From: Planctomycetota bacterium
Lineage (GTDB): Bacteria; Planctomycetota; UBA1135
Assembly: GCA_021776925.1 (NCBI GenBank)
Contig: JAJFFB010000183.1
Coordinates: 1 to 57,335 of the forward strand
Direction of reading: 5' to 3'
Length of the DNA stretch: 57,335 bases
How positions within the stretch are numbered: the stretch's first letter is position 1; each line of letters opens with the position of its first letter. Below, piece after piece: positions 51,569-57,335 of this stretch. A program made the translations under genes and the position numbers. A model generated the notes under the pieces. It saw only the letters and a list, made by a program, of their open reading frames with translations. It was not told the DNA's origin and did not search any database.

Positions 51569-53284
51569 TCAGTCGGCGATCAGGACGGTGAAGTCGAGCT
51601 GGTCAAACTTGCCGGTGAGGTCGTCCAAGCCCCAGACCTCGGCGTCGTATTCGCCCTCCGGAAGACCGTGGATTTCGAGGCTGCCACGGAAGGGCACGCC
51701 CCACCAATCTTGGCGGGTGAAATCGCGCGGATCGACCTGGATCTGGGTGGGCGGAAAGGCCGGGCCCCCGTGGATGCGGCGCAGCCGGAGCTGGTAATCG
51801 GTTTCCTCTTCGGGTCCGTCGACCATCGCGCTGGTTTCACCGACCGCCAGCACCAGCGCTTCGCCCTGTGGTGCGGCGGGACGGAACAGCCAGACGGTGG
51901 TGATGCCGGTGTCGGAGTCGTGGGCCGAGGCGCTGCCCTGCAAGTGGATAGGCAGGTCGGCGGGCAGCAGGACCTCGCTGCGTGCGCTGGCCGCGGTGGT
52001 CGTGGTCAGCAGCATGCCGCGGTGGTTTACCTCCAACTCGACCTGTAGAGGTTCGGGAGCGGGGTCTTCGTCGGCGCTGTCGGGATCCCATCCGGGCAGT
52101 TCCTCGGTCCCTTGCAGCAGCAAGGTGCGCGGGACGGGTGCGCCCTCGGGGTGGAGTTTCAGCTCGGGCACCCGCGCGTGCACCCCAATGGGGGGGGGTG
52201 CGGCTTGCACCTGGGCGGGGGGATGGTGAAAACGGGCGGAGTAGGGGTGATCACCCACCCAAACACGCAGGAAGTAGTCGCCCTTGCTCAACGCCGGCAA
52301 GTACACAGAGTCGCGGCCGGCACCGGGCGCAGAGCCGGGGCCGGCACCGGGCGCAGAGTCGGATCCGATCCAGGGGGTGAGGTCGACCACCCCGGCCTCT
52401 CCGGCAGGAGTGGTCATGGCGAGTCCGGCGGCCCTCCAGGGGGCGCCGGGGGGGGATGCCCCAGCCAGCTTCACGCGCAGCGGGGCTTCGGCAGGGAAGG
52501 CGTCGACTTGGAAGAACAGGTGTCCGTCGGCGTCGCTCTTGGCCGCCAGGCGCGCCTCGCGGCGCTGGGTCTGCGGCAGCGGGTCGCGCAGAAATACCAA
52601 GGTGATGACAGCTTCGCTCCACAAAGGGCTGAGCAGAGGCAGGGCCGTGCCGGTGGCGGCATCGGCGCCGGCCGCGCGCCAGCGGCCGAGGGCCTTGCGT
52701 GCGTGCCCTTCCGCGGGCTGCACCCGCAGACTGAAACGGCTGCCGCCTGGCGGGGGCGGGCGGCCCGTAGCGGGCAGCAAGCGCAGGGGCGGGCGCAGCG
52801 GAAGGGCGATTTCGAGTGGCTGGCCAGCCGCCACGGGTACCAACGGAGCGCTGGCACCCAAGACGATCTCTTCCAGGTCGGCGCTGATCAGGGCGAAACC
52901 CTGGAGCGACTGGCGAGCGTAGGCGATCACCATCCAGCGCAGGTCGTCGCCGGCCGCCTGGTGCGGAAGGTGGATGGGGGCCAGTGCTTCACTCCACGGG
53001 CGAAGGCGGCCGCGCTGCACCGCAGGATGTTCCAGCAACACTTCCAGGGTGAGGCCGGTGAGTCCGGGAGGAAAGCGCAGCAGGCGGAAATGGTGCGGTT
53101 GGGCGCGCGCGGCACCGATCGGTCGAAGCTGCAACTGCACCGCCGAGTTGGCATTCCTGTCGCTGGCATTTCCGTCGCCGGAAGAGGGCGCAGCAGACTC
53201 GCCGCAGGCGCCCGCCATCAGGGCGCCTGCCATCAAGGCGGCGACCAGGGCTGGAGTCAGGAGCCGGCGAGGGCGAGATTTCAT
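51569..53284 (-). CDS. Large lipoprotein of unknown function
   Basis: The 571-residue product begins MKSRPRRLLTPALVAALMAG and reaches the lipobox MAGAC at about residue 26. The mature part is rich in short beta stretches, Pro and Gly, with blocks such as TDYQLRLRRIHGGPAF and YDAEVWGLDDLTGKFDQLDF at the end, suggesting several beta-sandwich (carboxypeptidase-regulatory-like) domains. A Ser-Ala-Pro-Gly repeat near residue 315 comes from a 24-bp DNA repeat. An ATG 18 bp upstream (53302) is possible. It converges with the DUF4442-like gene and diverges from thiC (91 bp apart). Two poly-G tracts on the + strand (52190-52198 and 52448-52455) encode Pro runs. Likely surface-exposed; no function is recognised. 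Confidence 0.65.
   Translation of the reverse strand: MKSRPRRLLTPALVAALMAGALMAGACGESAAPSSGDGNASDRNANSAVQLQLRPIGAARAQPHHFRLLRFPPGLTGLTLEVLLEHPAVQRGRLRPWSEALAPIHLPHQAAGDDLRWMVIAYARQSLQGFALISADLEEIVLGASAPLVPVAAGQPLEIALPLRPPLRLLPATGRPPPPGGSRFSLRVQPAEGHARKALGRWRAAGADAATGTALPLLSPLWSEAVITLVFLRDPLPQTQRREARLAAKSDADGHLFFQVDAFPAEAPLRVKLAGASPPGAPWRAAGLAMTTPAGEAGVVDLTPWIGSDSAPGAGPGSAPGAGRDSVYLPALSKGDYFLRVWVGDHPYSARFHHPPAQVQAAPPPIGVHARVPELKLHPEGAPVPRTLLLQGTEELPGWDPDSADEDPAPEPLQVELEVNHRGMLLTTTTAASARSEVLLPADLPIHLQGSASAHDSDTGITTVWLFRPAAPQGEALVLAVGETSAMVDGPEEETDYQLRLRRIHGGPAFPPTQIQVDPRDFTRQDWWGVPFRGSLEIHGLPEGEYDAEVWGLDDLTGKFDQLDFTVLIAD
52317..52358. repeat. 24-bp direct repeat inside the lipoprotein gene
   Basis: CCGGCACCGGGCGCAGAG occurs at 52317-52334 and again at 52341-52358, period 24 bp. 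On the coding (minus) strand it produces the repeated peptide SAPGAGPG/SAPGAGRD, a flexible linker whose length could vary by slippage. Confidence 0.8.
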
Positions 53285-53345
53285 CAACTCGGGGAGGCGC
53301 ATTTTAGGAGCGGCTTGGGGCGGCCTCCAGGCTGGCCTAGACTGA

Positions 53346-56386
<3,041 letters not shown>

Positions 56387-56423
56387 CGGTCGAAGGCGAG
56401 CGCGTCATTAATTCCTTTCTGGA

Positions 56424-57335
56424 TCAGTCCAGAAGCGAAGCAAAGATGTGATCGATTTCGTCCTGGGTAAGCTGCAGAGTGAAGATCTGCAACTCGGATT
56501 GGTCCAAAACCAAAATGCGGCGATCGGAACCAACAACAGTGCTTGATCCGCCGCTTGACCTGAAGACCGAGGCCGCCCATTCAAGCTGAAAGTCCCCTGC
56601 AACTCCGAGGGATAGAGTCGCCAGTCCGCCCTCATTCATGGTTGCGGTGTTGTAATCGAGATCGGTGCGCAGGTGCACTCCCAAGCCCCCGCCTGATGGA
56701 AGTCGGAATTCTCCGGTGAGTTGTATCTGGATCGGAATCCCGTTCTCCATCACCAACGAGGTTTCGCCTGGAAGCAATTCCACTTCCTGCGGTCGATAGC
56801 CCCATGCGGTGATGCGGGCGGGAGCGGAGGAAGCGAGAAGGCCGAGATGGAAACGACCGTCTCGTTGAAATAATCGGTCTCCTCCGATCTCCAGTCCAGC
56901 GGACACAGGCTCGCCCAGTGGATCGGTGACCTCGAGGTTATAGGCCTGCAGGCGACCCTGCAGATCCAAGGGGTTGATTTGTGCGGGTGCGGCCTCTTGG
57001 CCACGGGTCATCAGAATCCGGTCCAACTCAAGGAGGGGCTCGTCCAAGTGGGTGGTGATCATGAGGCTGAGATCCTCTTCGGAAGCACTCTCGAAGCGGA
57101 GCTGGTAGTCACCTTCCCGGCCGGTCAAATCTACCTTGGTCCGCTTGCGGCCCTGAACAACCGTACATTGCAGTACATCGGCAGCAAGATCTGCGTCGAG
57201 CAGAATGGACCCTATGAGGGCCGCGTTGGCGTGCATGATGACCTCGAGGTCGGCCTGGCCAAGGTGAAAAGCCTGTTGCTGCTCTACGAAGCCAGCTGCC
57301 CGTACATTGAGTCGGAAATTGCCTTCTTCGGGAAA
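56424..57335 (-). CDS. Carboxypeptidase-regulatory-like repeat protein, partial (5' end outside window)
   Basis: The frame on the minus strand stays open from 57335 to the TAG... TGA-type stop at 56424-56426, so at least 303 residues of C-terminal sequence are visible and the N-terminus lies outside the window. An internal ATG at 57236 should not be taken as the start, because the 33 codons before it read in the same style (GNFRLNVRAAGFVEQQ). The visible part is a chain of beta domains with motifs such as GYRPQEVELLPGETSLVM and GIPIQIQLTGEFRLPSGG. These resemble CarboxypepD_reg/PEGA-like Ig-fold domains of surface proteins. DNA here is noticeably less GC-rich than in thiC. It converges with the S41 gene, 37 bp apart. 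Function unknown. Confidence 0.65.
   Translation of the reverse strand, partial: FPEEGNFRLNVRAAGFVEQQQAFHLGQADLEVIMHANAALIGSILLDADLAADVLQCTVVQGRKRTKVDLTGREGDYQLRFESASEEDLSLMITTHLDEPLLELDRILMTRGQEAAPAQINPLDLQGRLQAYNLEVTDPLGEPVSAGLEIGGDRLFQRDGRFHLGLLASSAPARITAWGYRPQEVELLPGETSLVMENGIPIQIQLTGEFRLPSGGGLGVHLRTDLDYNTATMNEGGLATLSLGVAGDFQLEWAASVFRSSGGSSTVVGSDRRILVLDQSELQIFTLQLTQDEIDHIFASLLD

Noticed and set aside
56424..57236. Complete 270-residue gene starting at ATG 57236
   Set aside because: The frame continues without a stop to the window edge and the upstream codons match the same repeat-domain style, so the gene is truncated by the window.

Overview
The window is a GC-rich bacterial chromosome segment of about 57 kb, packed with genes on both strands. 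It carries one tRNA gene. I saw no rRNA, CRISPR array, integrase or transposase. Secreted FG-GAP beta-propeller proteins, lipoproteins with carboxypeptidase-regulatory-like repeats, and many anchored proteins of unknown function suggest an uncultured Planctomycetota-like organism. That assignment is an inference from gene style, not a phylogenetic result. Outer-membrane features (LolCDE-type transporter, beta-barrel) show a diderm cell, and the respiratory genes show a facultative or anaerobic respiratory lifestyle.

Layout. 0-5 kb: tail of an unknown gene, a membrane Fe-S protein, and divergently a DnaE2/ImuC-like DNA polymerase. 5-8.4 kb: tandem paralogous FG-GAP exoproteins. 8.4-16 kb, minus strand: phosphoenolpyruvate synthase, then lysS overlapping or abutting a lipoprotein-sorting ABC transporter (permease, ATPase, permease). 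16-16.5 kb: a 167-bp near-palindromic element, a terminator-like hairpin and tRNA-Ala(GGC). 16.5-19.8 kb: leuS and a small anchored protein. 19.9-26.9 kb: a sensor kinase and an NtrC-type response regulator, separated by three genes: a small lipoprotein, a membrane protein with two TIR-like domains, and an exported papain-like (WCWAA) peptidase lipoprotein. 27-37.6 kb: a respiratory nitrate reductase operon narC-G-H-J-I-K1-K2, arranged like the Thermus operon, closed by a strong terminator. 37.6-43.1 kb: hemolysin III-family protein, SirB1-like protein, EEP-family protein, REC-EAL protein and a UbiD decarboxylase. 43.2-50.9 kb: a tightly coupled four-gene electron-transfer cluster: membrane Fe-S/FAD oxidoreductase, 26-heme cytochrome, outer-membrane barrel, 17-heme lipoprotein. 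50.9-57.3 kb: a DUF4442-like protein, a large lipoprotein, thiC, an S41 peptidase, and the C-terminal part of a carboxypeptidase-regulatory-like protein that runs off the right edge.

How the genes fit together. Two respiratory modules dominate. The nar operon would move electrons from quinol to cytoplasmic nitrate, with a di-heme cytochrome and two nitrate/nitrite carriers; the kinase/regulator pair lies just upstream and may control it. The 43-heme cluster looks like a trans-envelope electron conduit built from parts I do not recognise as any named Mtr, Omb-Omc or Ext system. The two most unusual finds are this conduit and the TIR/peptidase cassette sitting inside a two-component locus. DNA-level oddities include G-tracts of 8 or more bases that all lie on the + strand, the palindromic element, and a 40-bp duplication across a stop codon.
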